This document shows, piece by piece, positions 47,045-58,380 of a stretch of 64,000 nucleotides of DNA. The DNA is from Ceriagrion tenellum. Its lineage: Eukaryota > Arthropoda > Insecta > Odonata > Coenagrionidae. The position numbers and the translations under genes are program-made. Each line of letters starts with the position of its first letter. Position 1 is the first letter of the stretch. The stretch is taken from positions 85,108,593 through 85,172,592 of the forward strand of contig OY720639.1 of assembly GCA_963169105.1 (NCBI GenBank). The letters are read 5' to 3'. Under the pieces are notes generated by a model, which was given only the letters and a program-made list of their open reading frames with translations, did no database searches and was not told the DNA's origin.

Positions 47045-47500
47045 TGATAAAGATATGCTTTCCAGTTTTTATTGCGGGATTCGGCCGCGTCGTTGTTTTT
47101 CCGACAACGTTTCTCCTCCTATTCTAGAGGCGTCTTCAGGTCGAAGATGCAGCGCTTCTTTTTGGCCAGGTTTATATAGTAGAGTCAGTCACTTCTAATT
47201 GACTACCATTTTTGGGGCCAAAACCACTTTTGGCGCCATTTTTCTCTCCCCGATTTGTCCTAGCACTCATTTTCACGTAGTTGCTAGGTGGTAGCCATCT
47301 TCCTTGTTCATGTTGTTAGGGCAGTTTTCAATGGTAGCCAATCAGAAGCGACTGACACTACTATATAAACCTGGCCAAAAGGAAGCGCCGCATCTTCGAC
47401 ATGAAAACTCCCCCAGGATAGGAGGAGAAACGTCGTCGGAAAAACAACGACAATGGCATTATCCCGAAATAAAAAAATGGAAAGAATACCTGCTCGCCGC
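47045..47500. mobile_element. Inverted pair of Penelope-like element ends
   Basis: Arms of about 165-170 bp (47045-47212 and 47330-47500) are reverse complements at roughly 85-90% around a 117-bp spacer. Each arm, read outwards, carries a purine-rich stem, AGGAGGAGAAACGTCGTCGG-type sequence and then AACAACGAC and CCCGAAATAAAAA. The CTGAAGA...GAAACGT-x-GTCGG layout is typical of Penelope-like ends. There is no coding sequence; a 72-codon frame across the right arm is fortuitous. Confidence 0.7.
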
Positions 47501-48317
47501 GGAAACCTTAAACAGAACTTGATAAAGTTACGCTTCATCGAGGGGTCCATAAATTAGATTTTTGGTCAAAAGCCTAATCCGTTACTTATTTCGATAGTTC
47601 CTTTTTCCGTGCATACTTGTTCCATGAAATACAAATACGTAGAACTGGATTATCAATAACAAAGCAGTACATCAAACTTTTACATGAGAGTTCTGCGCTT
47701 TAATGCTCGGAGACATGGACCACTGGAAAGCTGGAACGGGAGGGAATACTGGCCTTCATGCATTGTTGATAAAAGCATATGTCGTGGAAAAAATGGGCGG
47801 GTAGGGTCAGAAAGTAGGAAATGTTCAGAATAATAATACATTGGGCATCCTAAATAAACCCTGAATTGTATTTTTCTACCAGAATCCATGAGGTACTACT
47901 AGTTTCAACGTATAGGGCAGCGCAATCAACAGATTTAAAAAATGTACCCGATGCGTTGACACTATCAGTAGTACCTAATAAATTCTGGTAAAAAAATACA
48001 TTAAAGTGCATACTTCGATTACCAACGGACTTCCACGTGGTTATGCTATTAATCATTGAATATATAGTAAAAAAAGGGACCACAAGTTTCAGATGAACCG
48101 GCTACTCGTTGAGAAAAAGCGGACTGGTACGGAACATCATTGAAGCAAAAATAGAGGGTGTGTGACGCTACATGGGAAGCTGAGAACGTGGAGGGATGAA
48201 TATATAGACCAGCTCAAGCGGGATACGAAATAAAATAATTACAAAAATAATTGAGAGTGACAAAGCGACAGGAGAATAGAGGCCTACAGACAACCATCTT
48301 AAGAGAGATAATTAAAG
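47501..48317. other. No gene; one small inverted repeat element
   Basis: At 47872-48002, arms of about 28-30 nt (TGTATTTTTCTACCAGAATC and its complement) flank about 75 bp, probably a tiny MITE. Around 47690-47830 and 48060-48300 are weak RTE-like remnants. Confidence 0.45.
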
Positions 48318-48900
48318 ATGACTAGATGACCCGAGCGAATATTTCGCAAAGTATGCAGCTTCTTTCTGTTTCTTCCTTCTTTCTTCCTGTTCTTCTGCCT
48401 GTCGAATATTTCGCACAGTATGCAGCTTCTTCCTGTTTTTCCCTTCTTTCTTCCTGTTCTTTTACCTGTTTCTTCCCATGGACAATTATATGTTATTTAT
48501 GTTTGTGTTAGAGATACATAACGTAAACTTAAACAGTAAACAGTCACACTGATTGCATGTAGAATGTAAACAATCTAATTAAACGATGTGTTAATAGATG
48601 GCACCTCCTAGAGTCTTTTAGGCACGTAACCATTGCCAAAATATTAGTTGATTATATTATCAGCAGATGGCTTTGTATCATTTTTTAACAAAAACTTTAA
48701 ATTTTTAACAATTTGTCTAATTTTCATCAATATCGGGGAATATAAGCTTTAAAACGATGTTTGAATCATTAATTTTGATGAATAATTATGGGAGTTATGG
48801 CGTTGCGACAAAAAAACACCTTTGAGAAATAATATACACCGATGATGTGTGGAGTCGATATACCTCGAGCGAGTAATCGACATGGAAAAATCGAAACTTT
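48318..48900 (+). repeat. Dispersed repeat P, copy 1 (with 67-bp internal duplication)
   Basis: Shares long blocks with 61457-61920: CGAATATTTCGCA, TTCCTTCTTTCTTCCTG, CATGGACAATTATATGTTAT, TGCATGTAGAATGTAAACAA and CTTTAAAACGATGTTTGAAT. Here the first 67 bp unit (from GAATATTTCGCA) is tandemly duplicated at 48337 and 48404. It is non-coding and its family is not identified. Confidence 0.75.
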
Positions 48901-51139
48901 TAGGTCAAATTAATGGGTAAATAGTGAAATTTGAGATTGAGATTGTATTTTTCGTCAGAAGCCGGTGATTCAACGTTTAAAATGATACCTCATTTATCAC
49001 TGTAGGTGCAGTATTAACGGAGCATATACGGAATGACAGAAAAAGACCTTTCTGTAATAATATATATGATGACAAAATTGTGAGCAAGCCATCGGCGGAT
49101 GCTGGTCTTATGGCCAGTTTCACGGACAACTCATATGTATTCTATAAAGCTATGGGACTCATGAGCCATGGCATCCATTCAATAATTGTTGCTGAAACAG
49201 TCGACACACTTATTGGTTTCATAACTTGGCATGTTGTCAAGAGTTCCATAAGTAGCCAAGATGGCGGATGCGCAAAGAACCGCTTGGAAAATTAATTACT
49301 ATATAAAAGAGTTGTTTTGAGACGAATGACCCGTTAATTTATTCTTACTGTCTAATCATTATGTTCATTATCAATTATCCATAGGCTATACTTTCATAAA
49401 TGCTATCAGGCGGTATAAGATTAGATCGAATATTCGAAGCTATTTACCATTGGTAATTAAATTATGTAACTAACACGAGTGTTCCTGCAACCCGAGTTTT
49501 CTCATGAGATCTATAACTTTATGGGTCCCATAACTATTGACTCCATAACTAAATGCTCCTGCAACCGGCCATAAGCAATGTATTGCCATTGGATGGCAAA
49601 ATTGCTTTTCTCACGATCAATTCTGCAAATTACAATAAAAAAATAATCTTTCAACTGACAAACCTTACTCAGTTGCGCAGGCTGGAGGCTTCGAAGAATA
49701 TTTCACCACTGTTTGAACAGCACAGCACTTTCACAACGTGTATCACTGAAATGCCGGGAACAACTCTGAACACACCGAAGAATGTCACAACTTGCAGAAA
49801 TAAGAAAACTAGTGGGAAGATTCATGCACAAGATGCAACCCAGAAGCAGACATTGAGCAGATACTTCCCTGTTCGTTGAACTAAATATCTAGCGAGCATA
49901 TGCCGCGAGGTACGGTCAAGAGCACTTTATTCCATGGCGCTGTTATCTAACCATACAAAAAAAAACAATTATAGATATGGGACGTGGTTCACTCGGTAAA
50001 TAAGAATCGCCGATACGAGCTGGAAGTGCATCGAGTGCACTAAAAAAATGGAAACCATCAATGCTGCCGGATCACTACGTTCTGGGTTTGACGTCTAAGT
50101 GTATGATTCATCACAATGAACTCACATTTAATAGCGAACTCCAGGAGTCCATCACAATTCCAAAACACAAAGGGAGTCCAGAGGTCACTTTTCACTCGCT
50201 ACTCACCGTTTCTATCACTTGTCACAAATCCACATTCAACAATTCTATAATTCGAAAGTCATCATGGACTCAAAACAAAACAAGGGCAACTGATATCATC
50301 AAAGTTGAAATTTCACTTTTTTCACTCCTAATATCCGTCACCAGTCACTTTGGTAACCAGCAGTGACACAGTGATGCGGCCAGATTCCATTCCGAATTAA
50401 GGAAGGTATCCAGCCAAACCTCCTCTCCGAGTGTCCGCGTGATTCCAACGAAAAAAAACTCGAGGCAAACTTGATCTTTTGTCTCCAATTATCCCGATAA
50501 TGGGGAATTAATACGATATTTCACCAGCTGCCGCCTAACCGTCGAGCAAGTGCAACAATGCACAAGTCTTATGCGAGTGCGGCACAAGCAATAGGAAAGC
50601 CAATGGCCACCAGTTCTCACCTGAATGAGTCCCGCCGGCCTATCTCTTCCTCCCCCCCTCCACTCATCACTCTCCCTATCTTTCCCCCTCCCCCGACAGC
50701 TACCCAATAACGCCACCACCCCGCCCCCTCTGACCGCAGGCACTCCCTCTGTCTCTTCCCCTCTTAACCCCTTCTCCGAACCCAACTTCTCCCTTCCCCC
50801 ACATCTGTGGCGAGTAGGGCAGGACAACATATCTTATCTACAGTTCCACCGAAGCGACGGCTTTGGAGGAGGAGGAGTGGGAGTTGGGCCGAAAGTGAGC
50901 ATTGTGCAGGAAAAAATGAGAGAGAAAGATAGGCAGAGAATTTTGGAGAGGGAAACGAAACCAGAGAGCAAACCAAAGGCAGACGCCCTCTTATGCCATT
51001 TCCTCATTTTTTTCTTCCACGACAATTTTTATCGGACCATCGGAAAAGTATGACGGAAACCTAATGGAGTATAAGGATGGATGTGATTCAGAAGAATGCA
51101 CTCGTGGGCAAACTAGGGGATGTCCATAATCCACGTAAA
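48901..51139. other. No gene confidently recognised
   Basis: A 108-codon frame at 49553-49879 ends ATQKQTLSRYFPVR, loosely reminiscent of the C-termini of pogo/Tigger transposases, but nothing upstream supports this. The 142-codon frame at 50625-51053 is pyrimidine-rich and then purine-rich; it could be a first exon but has no support. 50620-50780 is GC-rich. Confidence 0.35.
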
Positions 51140-51350
51140 CACCAAACCCCGGTGGCGGCGGGGTAAAGTCCTCGCCTGCTAACCCGAGGGTCGCGGGTTC
51201 GACTCCCGCCTGGGTAGAATATTATCTGCCCAGGACATGGGTGTTTGTGTCGTGTCCGTTGTTACTGATATCCACCCGACGTAAATTGGCACATTGTGCT
51301 GTATTCGGGATAGTGAAAAGAAATAAAAAAATAAGATAAAATAATAAAAA
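51140..51350 (+). mobile_element. tRNA-derived SINE with A-rich tail
   Basis: The head reads GGTGGCGGCGGGGTAAAGTC with a perfect B box GGGTTCGACTCCC at 51190-51215. The body has ATGGGTGTTTGTGTCGTGTC and ends in an A-rich AAATAAAAAAATAAGATAAA tail. The B-box arm GTCGCGGGTTCGACTCCCGC is a good T-arm stem. No anticodon arm of a real tRNA can be drawn, so a SINE. Confidence 0.85.
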
Positions 51351-51589
51351 CAGGGGTGATGGTACGAGAGTAGTCAACAAAGGTCCACGTTGAGGGATGG
51401 AGGGGTTGGAGATATGTCTACGAAGACAATGGTCGAGATTATCATAGCTACAAGAGTAGTTTTTATTTACCTACCTTTCACCCTTCAGCCTCAAATCACA
51501 GATAGTCCATGACAATCAATTTATAACCCGTTTCAAAGCTTTTTCCGCAAATAAAGGTAAGTCTACGTGGACAACAGGTACAAGTCCTT

Positions 51590-51990
51590 TTAAACGGGTT
51601 ATGGTACGTATATGCACTCCAGAGAGACCTTATTTTGAAATAAGGAATTTCTTACACCTATTTCTTTCATCAAAATATTAAGTGTTTAGTTTGTATGTTT
51701 TCTCGACTGTTATAGAAACTAAATCAGAGTCACCGCAGTGATTTTTTTAAGAATCGCAAAAAAAAACAGTCGATGTGAAGAACTTTCAAAAGTACCGCGC
51801 GAAAAAAATGAGTCAAATGAAAGACATATTTAGATATTCTTCTTTGATTACTTAGAAACACAGTAATATGGTAGTGTATTATTGTACCAAAAATTATTCA
51901 ATATTTACTTAATGCGTCATACTGCTGCTTAAAATAAATCGTATAATTCGATTTTGGTCCTCAATATGACTGGGGAATTATCTCACTCTA
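51590..51990 (-). mobile_element. MITE-like family M, minus-strand partial copy
   Basis: Complement of the family blocks 'GGTCTCTCTGGAG', 'ACTGCGGTGAC' and 'GCAGTATGACGC'-like, ending with the GGGGAATTATCTCACTCTAA terminus. The far end is missing. Confidence 0.65.
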
Positions 51991-51999
51991 ACTACGCTA

Positions 52000-52100
52000 A
52001 GCAGAATTGCTTGGAATTAACATTGGAAAAATCATTTGCCTGGACTGGGAATCGACCCCAGATCCCTCAATCTCGCTTAGAAATGAATGACTACGCTCTC
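52000..52100 (-). mobile_element. tRNA-like SINE head, minus strand
   Basis: On the minus strand a GGGGTCGATTCCCAGTCCAGG T-arm-like block (B box GGTCGATTCC) precedes AATGATTTTTCC, the family S tail block. The head is truncated. Confidence 0.6.
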
Positions 52101-52164
52101 AATCAAAAGAAAGACTTATCATCCTTCTCCTCAATGGCTCTTATAAGCCCCCATGAGTTCCATA

Positions 52165-52345
52165 ATGGATTAGGACGTGGGAGTAGCTTAGCTGGTTACA
52201 GCACTTTGCGTGAAATCGAGAGATCTGGGTTCGATTCCCAGTTCTGGTGAATAATTTTTCCACTGTGACTTTCACACCATTCTGTGATCACTAGCGGGTG
52301 ACTTCGTCGAAGTTACTGCGCGGCTAGTTCCCTAGTTCATAGAAA
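52165..52345 (+). mobile_element. tRNA-derived SINE (family S), best copy
   Basis: The head reads GGGAGTAGCTTAGCTGGTTA (A box) and GGGTTCGATTCCCAGTTC (B box within a T-arm stem). The tail block GAATAATTTTTCCACTGTGA is followed by GCGGGTGACTTCGTCGAAGT and GCGCGGCTAGTTCCCTAGTT. This is the reference copy for the fragments at 36550, 36735, 42106 and 52000. Confidence 0.85.
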
Positions 52346-54499
52346 ATACCTCAAGCAGCATTTTTCTAAGGTTTTTTGAAGCTCAGATTAAGTACATTCA
52401 CTTACAGGCATCTAACAAAACTTTCTTACGTTTTATTCCGCAATAAATGAATATAACTGATCGATTTTTTTTCCAAATGAAATAACTTGACCTTTTTTAC
52501 GATGCTAAGTAGGTGAGTGAGCACAGACTGCCCCACCGAAGTTTTCTGATTTTTTTGAGTTCCTCTCCCGTCTCCAGCAACCAAAATTTCAATCCACTAA
52601 TTTTATTCCACCGCTATCAGTGGAGTAGAATTTGACGAATAGAATAGCGAGTATTTCTCTTTCAAACCTAGGATAACTTTTGAAAATCGCATTTGGAAAT
52701 GAGCGATTGTGAACAAGTTCTCGTGGAATGCCTAAACATAACACGCAATTATTTTATTGGAAGGCCACGTAAAATGATCGAAATTATCGAATTTTTGACA
52801 TCAAAATCTGAAAAATAATGAAACAATGAAATAGATAATTGATGCTTGAATGCACCTAAGTCACTAACAACTTTATTGCACTGCAAATGATATGAACTGT
52901 TGTGTGACTTTCCTCTACGACAGCTACTCCCATACACTCTTCACTATTATCTACTGCATGTGCCCCACGTTTTTCGTTTTAAATCTTACAAGTACTGTCA
53001 TAGTTATTAACATTCACAATCACAAATTTTCAAGACAATCCGTATGGGTCATAAATCTGTATGGGGCTAGGAGAAATAATTTCATACTTCTTGGTCCGTT
53101 TTAAAAACGTGGTTGTTTAAAAAACTTTTTTTTATTTAATGAAGATTAATTGAAAAAATAAATTTTAAAAAATGTATTAAAAATTTTAAAAAAATTTATT
53201 TAAATAATTATTTTCTACTGTTTAGTCAAGTGTGATCATATCTGAAATGGACAATTGTTATACCCATCTACCAATAGAATTGTACAGTTCAATGGATAAT
53301 ACGAACGATCTCGTCAATAGTATCGCAATCGATGACACAGGCTTTTCCATTTTGTTCTCCTCTTTTTCCCCTGCTGCTAAATTTTTCTGCCCCGATTTTT
53401 CCCAGGCGCTAACCTTCAACATTATTATTATTATTATTTGTTATTATATTAAATACGTATTATAATTGCATATTATTGTATTTTCATCCAGTTCTGAGCC
53501 CTGTTTAAGTTTTCAAGGCTCTAGCTCATCAAAAAGTTAGTTTAAAATCGATTGCATAATTTGTGCCGAAAAGACAGACAGACAAAAAAGCGAGTTTATA
53601 AAAACGTGGTAAAAAAAATCGCACCAACGGAGTGAACGCTATGCACGAAGTGAACACGGTGTGAGATCGTTGGATGTGGTAGAAGAGATAGCCTAGAATG
53701 GCAAGCAAGTGAACACTACAAACCTCCAACTGACTCATGCAGAGCTTCAAGAGGCCCAGCTGCCCTAGAGGTTTCCAGGAAGGCCAAAGAGATAACGAAC
53801 TCTCGTAATACCCTCTTTTTAGCCACGATTTCAAGGAAAAAAAATTGCGCGTAGCACATTGAGTTTAAGCAGTAATTAATTTCCCTTCTTATTCACGAGT
53901 AAATAAATAAAACATAGGAATACATATCTACGAATGTAATAAATTCATCCATAAAAATTTCGCCTCAAAATTTGTTCTGCTCTGTTTTAAAAAAATGGAT
54001 TCAAATTTTTAAAAACGCATTTCTCATGGTTCATCTTGTAAGTTTTGTTCTTAATCAAATAAATATCGACTACTTTTATGGGTTTAGCTTATTCAATTAC
54101 TAAAGTAATTCATATAACTGCTACCAAATCCGCACGTTTACATTTGATAATACTAATCCTATTAAAGGTAATTTTCGCTACGATATCATCTAATTACATT
54201 ATCCATGGAGCATTTTTTTTCCCTTAACGAGAGTTAAAACTAAGGGATCCACACGCCCGGCTTTAAATTTAATCATACTACAGGCATGGGAAGAACTTGA
54301 GGTGGGAATCAAAGTATGAGGGCATCTGATACAGTCAGTTATATTTTGGTACGATCAGGCGTTGGTTAGTGAAACTTCGACGGGCTGCAAGCATTGGTAG
54401 ACGCTTTAGAAATGCAGTGCGGGATTTTCAAAAGGAAGATAAATCACAATTAAACAAAAGCGATGAGATTTCAAGGATAAAGAAAGCGAGGCTGGTCAT
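52346..54499. other. No gene recognised
   Basis: AT-rich throughout; (ATT)n at 53420-53440. Frames of 62-101 codons (52749, 52892, 53232, 53529) carry no motif. 54290-54500 may be upstream parts of the following LINE. Confidence 0.4.
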
Positions 54500-55090
54500 G
54501 AAATTTGGAGGACACTAACTCGATCAAGTAAAGGATTCTAGTTACTTAGATATGGCGATAGAAGATAACGGATATATTAGCCAAGACATACGGAAGATGA
54601 TAACGCTAGCTAAGAGGGTGTTCAGTAATAAAAGGGAGCTGATGACGGGGACCTTCGGTAAGGATGTGAATAAAAGGCTGGTGAAGAGATGGATATAGAG
54701 CGTAGCGTCGTATGGGGAAAACGTAGACCCTGAGAAAGGAGGACGAGAATAGTCTGCAGGCATTTGAGATGTGGGTGTGTAGAAGGATGGAGAAGGTTAG
54801 GTGGACAGAAAGGAAATCTAACGAGGATGTGCTTGAGATGGTGGGCGAAGATTGGAAACTTTTGAATGAAATCCGATATAGGCAGGGTAGATGGCTGAAG
54901 GATGTAATAAAGGGTGATGGGTTGCTGAAGAGTGTGATATAGGGAAGGATGTTGGGCAAGTGAGGAAGAAAAAGTAGGAGGATAGGTTTCATGGACAGGA
55001 TGAAGAAGGGTAGATCGCATGCTGAGACGAAAAAGGATATACTAGAGCGAGATAGGCCCCTGACTGTGTAGAAAACCGGGAGGAGATTCT
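54500..55090 (+). pseudogene. Decayed LINE tail (RTE-like)
   Basis: Reads SSYLDMAIEDNGYISQDIRK, then ITLAKRVFSNKRELMTGTFG, then VNKRLVKRWI and a stop, with shifted pieces beyond resembling SVASYGE, GGREE and WLKDVIKGDGLLK. The order LG-x-D...I-R-A-F-x-KLLT is the RTE/CR1 tail layout seen at 5165-5440. Multiple stops. Confidence 0.65.
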
Positions 55091-55319
55091 CTGACATTCA
55101 AAAAAACCTGCCTTTACCTGTAAAACACTTTAAAAAATCCATATGGGGGCCGGCTTCAACAGTGCTCTCGGTCTTCAAAGAGGCTGCGTACCAAAAACGC
55201 TGAATTTTCTACAATTTTAAAAATATTTGGGAAACAAAAATTGATTGCAATATTAAGAATTAATTTTTATCCAATCAGCGTTCCAATGATCTTTATCACG
55301 GCTATCTGCGACAATTGGG

Positions 55320-55500
55320 CGGGAAAAGGAAACTTCTGAAAGAAATCCAGGATAGGCAGGGTTGATGCTGGCTGGAGGAAGTAATAAGGGGCGATATGTA
55401 GTCAAGAGTGTGATAGAGGGAATTATGTTTGGCGTTTTTGGGTAGTCAGGCCCCTGAAATTGTAGAAAACCGGGAGGAGATTCTCTCACTATAATTAAAA
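55320..55500 (+). pseudogene. Repeat of the LINE tail's 3' end
   Basis: Corresponds to about 54855-55105, including AAATCCAGGATAGGCAGGGT and the terminal GAAAACCGGGAGGAGATTCT followed by AAAACCTACCTTTA. A second truncated insertion of the same element. Confidence 0.7.
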
Positions 55501-56284
55501 CCTACCTTTATCGGTAGGACACAACCAAAAAGTTATAAAATCGAAAACAATTGTGACTTGTCTAATAAATGCTTAAATTAATACATCTAAAACGTTAACT
55601 ACTATATTTTATTAATAACGCCTCTTTTTTGCACGGCTATGCACTGTTAAATAAATCATCTTCGTCCCAATTCTAGTAACTTTCTCCCTTTTAGCTTCCG
55701 TGTAATGCTAATTCCTGAAACTAATCTATTCAACATAGGCCACAGTAAATGCATATTAATAGAGCCTCAATTTTTTAAATCTTGGAGACCTTTCAAAAAG
55801 GGAAGAGACCCGTTGACCCATTTTACGGAAAATATGAGCGTAGTGGTTCACTTCAAAACTTTTGGTAATCCTTTTCTTCGGAAAGCTTTAGAAAAAGGAC
55901 GAGTTCGGGTTATTTGAGAGTCAAATGAGGTAATTTGCCCATTTATATGCAGTACCTCTCTAGAGTTTCGACGAAATCCAATATTTATCGCCAGCATTAC
56001 TATTTGGTTGCATTTTCGGTTTACTGTTGCCCTCTATATGCGAATAATGAGACTCATGATCGACAAATGTTTTAACATATTTCTGGGTACTTGCAAATGA
56101 AAAGGTGTTTTCATCTTTCATCGCCTGAAATTCATATTCTTCTCATTTTTCTTCCTCACTTGCCAAGTACCGATAAAGCAACGAAAGAGAGATTTTCTTA
56201 TGCTTTACACAGGCTACAACTAAAAGGCGCCCGAATATTTGGTACCTGCACGGAAAGATTTAATTGCGCGAAGTAATTATAATC
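55501..56284. other. No gene recognised
   Basis: Short frames of 61-70 codons only. AT-rich. Confidence 0.4.
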
Positions 56285-56455
56285 ATCATAGATTCAATCC
56301 TAAGATTGGTTGACTGTAGCCCTCCACCTTTCCCTATCTAATGCTAGTTCCCTTACCTCCTGGCATCTCTTTCTATGTACTTTCCTCTTTATTTGGTCCT
56401 TGAGTTTATTCCTAGTCCTTCCTCTTGGGACATTTCCCTCTACTAATACTAATAA
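56285..56455 (-). pseudogene. RTE-type element, last ~170 bp, minus strand
   Basis: Minus-strand translation gives GNVPRGRTRNKLKDQIKRKV, then RCQEVRELALDRERWRATVN, the terminal block of the family at 5100. The stop follows, then a short ACTAATA-type tail on the other side. Confidence 0.9.
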
Positions 56456-56857
56456 TAATGATGTTTTATTACTTCTTAACAATTTGCTTAAAATACAACC
56501 AAGAAGATAGGGAGATTTAGGTTACTTAGAAGGGGAACCTGTATTGAGGGTACCATCAAATAAGAAATTTAATATATGACCATACATTGTTATTTTACAT
56601 GAAAAAAATAAACCAACATTTAAATAATAATACCTTAACAAAATATATCTTTAATATTTCAATAGTTAAATAGCCAAATCTTAAATTTTTAATGAGATTA
56701 GGTGTGATGCATTTTTGCACGTAGAATGTAGTTAATTGTACGCTTTTGGCCCAATAGGTAAAAAAACTTCGCCTGAGAAAGGACCATTTGGGCCAGGACA
56801 AGGGTTAAGAAACTGTACGTAGGTTCCAAAAGTGTGACTTATTTGAAGAGTAAATGA
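56456..56857. other. No gene recognised; simple repeat
   Basis: (ACTAAT/AAT)n at 56443-56462; AT-rich after that. Confidence 0.4.
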
Positions 56858-57330
56858 AATAGACACCTAAACCTTATTCCAACACTGCTACGAGCGAAAA
56901 GAACGGGTCACATATCGGATGAAAGTACTGGGTTCGGATCTGTTCGGATACACGGAGACCTCACTCAGCTAAGCGAGGAAACTAGGCTAAAACTATATCA
57001 AAAATTCAGTGGCGGTAAGTTTCAGTACGAAGCGAGGAATATTATTTTGACCCCACACGTTAAATCTCTAGACCTGAAAGAAGCGAAAAAAATTATAGAG
57101 CTATACCGCCGAATTGACAGGAACAAGAGTTCCTTCTTTCCATTTAACATTCGTGATTTTAACAGAAAGAGTTTGCATGAAATACATGGTTAACATTTAA
57201 TTTATCTCATTCCTCTCCCTCATACTTTTCCCGATTTCCTGCCCTCTCAAGGTTGGATCCCTTACATCCCTGGCCACTCATCCCTCCTGCGGCTCGCAGG
57301 GTAGTATATGTGTTTATGTATAAGGACGTA
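56858..57330 (+). pseudogene. LINE 3' end with an uninterrupted 111-codon frame
   Basis: The frame is open from 56858 (after a TGA) to the TAA at 57191-57193. It reads HISDESTGFGSVRIHGDLTQ, then ETRLKLYQKFSGGKFQYEAR, then SLDLKEAKKIIELYRRIDRN and NIRDFNRKSLHEIHG, a highly charged helical C-terminus. It is followed by a 3' UTR containing CTGCGGCTCGCAGGGTAGTA (57287-57306), the complement of the LINE family A 3' UTR block at 19350. So it is most likely the tail of a related LINE or, less likely, a host exon next to a LINE 3' UTR. No ATG at the start. Confidence 0.5.
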
Positions 57331-57779
57331 GCATTCTCCTCTATTATCACACCTTATATAATGGCATTCCCTCTAAGGACTAGCTGTTTTGATTTTACTT
57401 ACTCCTCTGGAGATCCGCCAAAAATCTCCTATCCTCTCTTACCTTATCCAACGCTTCATCGCTTGTCTTCCTTCCTACCTCTCTTCCCCCATTCGTTTTC
57501 TCCATACCCAACTCTGGAGGGCCTTCATTCAACGCAAATTCTCTAACCACATTGGTCATGTTTCTGATCTTTGTAATTCTACGATCCACATTAAATTTAA
57601 CTATAATATCCTCTTTATTTACACAAAAATGAATCTTACTCCAAGAATAATCAATAGTGTGGAATAAAACAAAATACATATCTTTTATTATTATCAATTT
57701 CCACCAGAAGCCGGAAACCATGTTATACTTACTCCAAGAAGGCCAATTTGGTGTTATTCTACCTCAAAAAGACTATCTT
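57331..57779. other. No gene recognised
   Basis: Frames on both strands (57389-57721) are long only because the sequence is pyrimidine-rich. Nothing supported. Confidence 0.4.
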
Positions 57780-58380
57780 CTTCTTTCTCTTCACCTAAAT
57801 TCCTAGAGACTAGTGGTGGCTGTTCCTCACTCTCCTTCTCCATGCTGTCCGGTCCTTTGCTTCCTCAGATGTCAGCTCTTTTTCCCTCAGACCTTCCGCG
57901 GTGTAGTAACCCTATCTCCTCCTAGGTCTTCTTCTGGGTCATTTGCCGCTTACCTGCAGGTCTATCATTCCCCTCTAGACATACCCTCTTCCCACCTCAT
58001 CACATGCCCATACCACTGAAATCTTCACTCTTGTACTTTCTCCGAAGTCTCAACTACACCTCCCAGCTCTCTAAACTACTCAGTCCTCACCCTGACTCTC
58101 CTTGTCTTACCCATAGTCCATCGCAACATCCTCATTTCCGCTACGTCCAATTTCTTTTCTTGCCTCTTCTTCATAGTCCATGTCTCGCAACCATAGATTA
58201 GGGCTGGTCTCACAAATAATTTAAAAATCCTTCCCTTTGTACTCCTTCCGATCCGCTCATCGCATAACTCCCCAGTTGTCTTTCTCCAGTTCATCAATAT
58301 TGATTGAGCCCTGTCATTAATCTTCCTATCGAGATCTCCACTATGATGTATGAACCAAGGTACTTTAAGTCCTGTTAAGA
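57780..58380 (-). pseudogene. LINE (RTE-like) RT C-terminal fragment, minus strand
   Basis: The 73-codon frame 58076-58297 encodes GRIFKLFVRPALIYGCETWT, MKKRQEKKLDVAEMRMLRWT and MGKTRRVRVRTE, the LYGxETWxxxKxxxxxLxxxExxMLRWxxG motif of RTE-type tails. Frameshifted homology continues downstream to about 57780 (VWYGHVMRW-, RRRPRRRW- and LTSEEAKDRTAWR-like pieces). The catalytic core is absent. Confidence 0.85.

Noticed and set aside
49553..49879. pogo/Tigger transposase C-terminus
   Set aside because: Only a short QKQTLSRYF-like ending is suggestive; no DDE or DNA-binding region nearby and no terminal repeats.
50625..51053. 142-codon plus-strand gene
   Set aside because: Composition switches from pyrimidine-rich to purine-rich midway and the opposite strand is also open; no domain.
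51140..51220. Functional tRNA gene
   Set aside because: The T-arm is excellent but no proper anticodon arm or acceptor pairing could be drawn, and an A-rich SINE tail follows.
52165..52250. Functional tRNA gene
   Set aside because: A and B boxes are present, but acceptor ends do not pair and the same sequence with its tail occurs elsewhere in the window.
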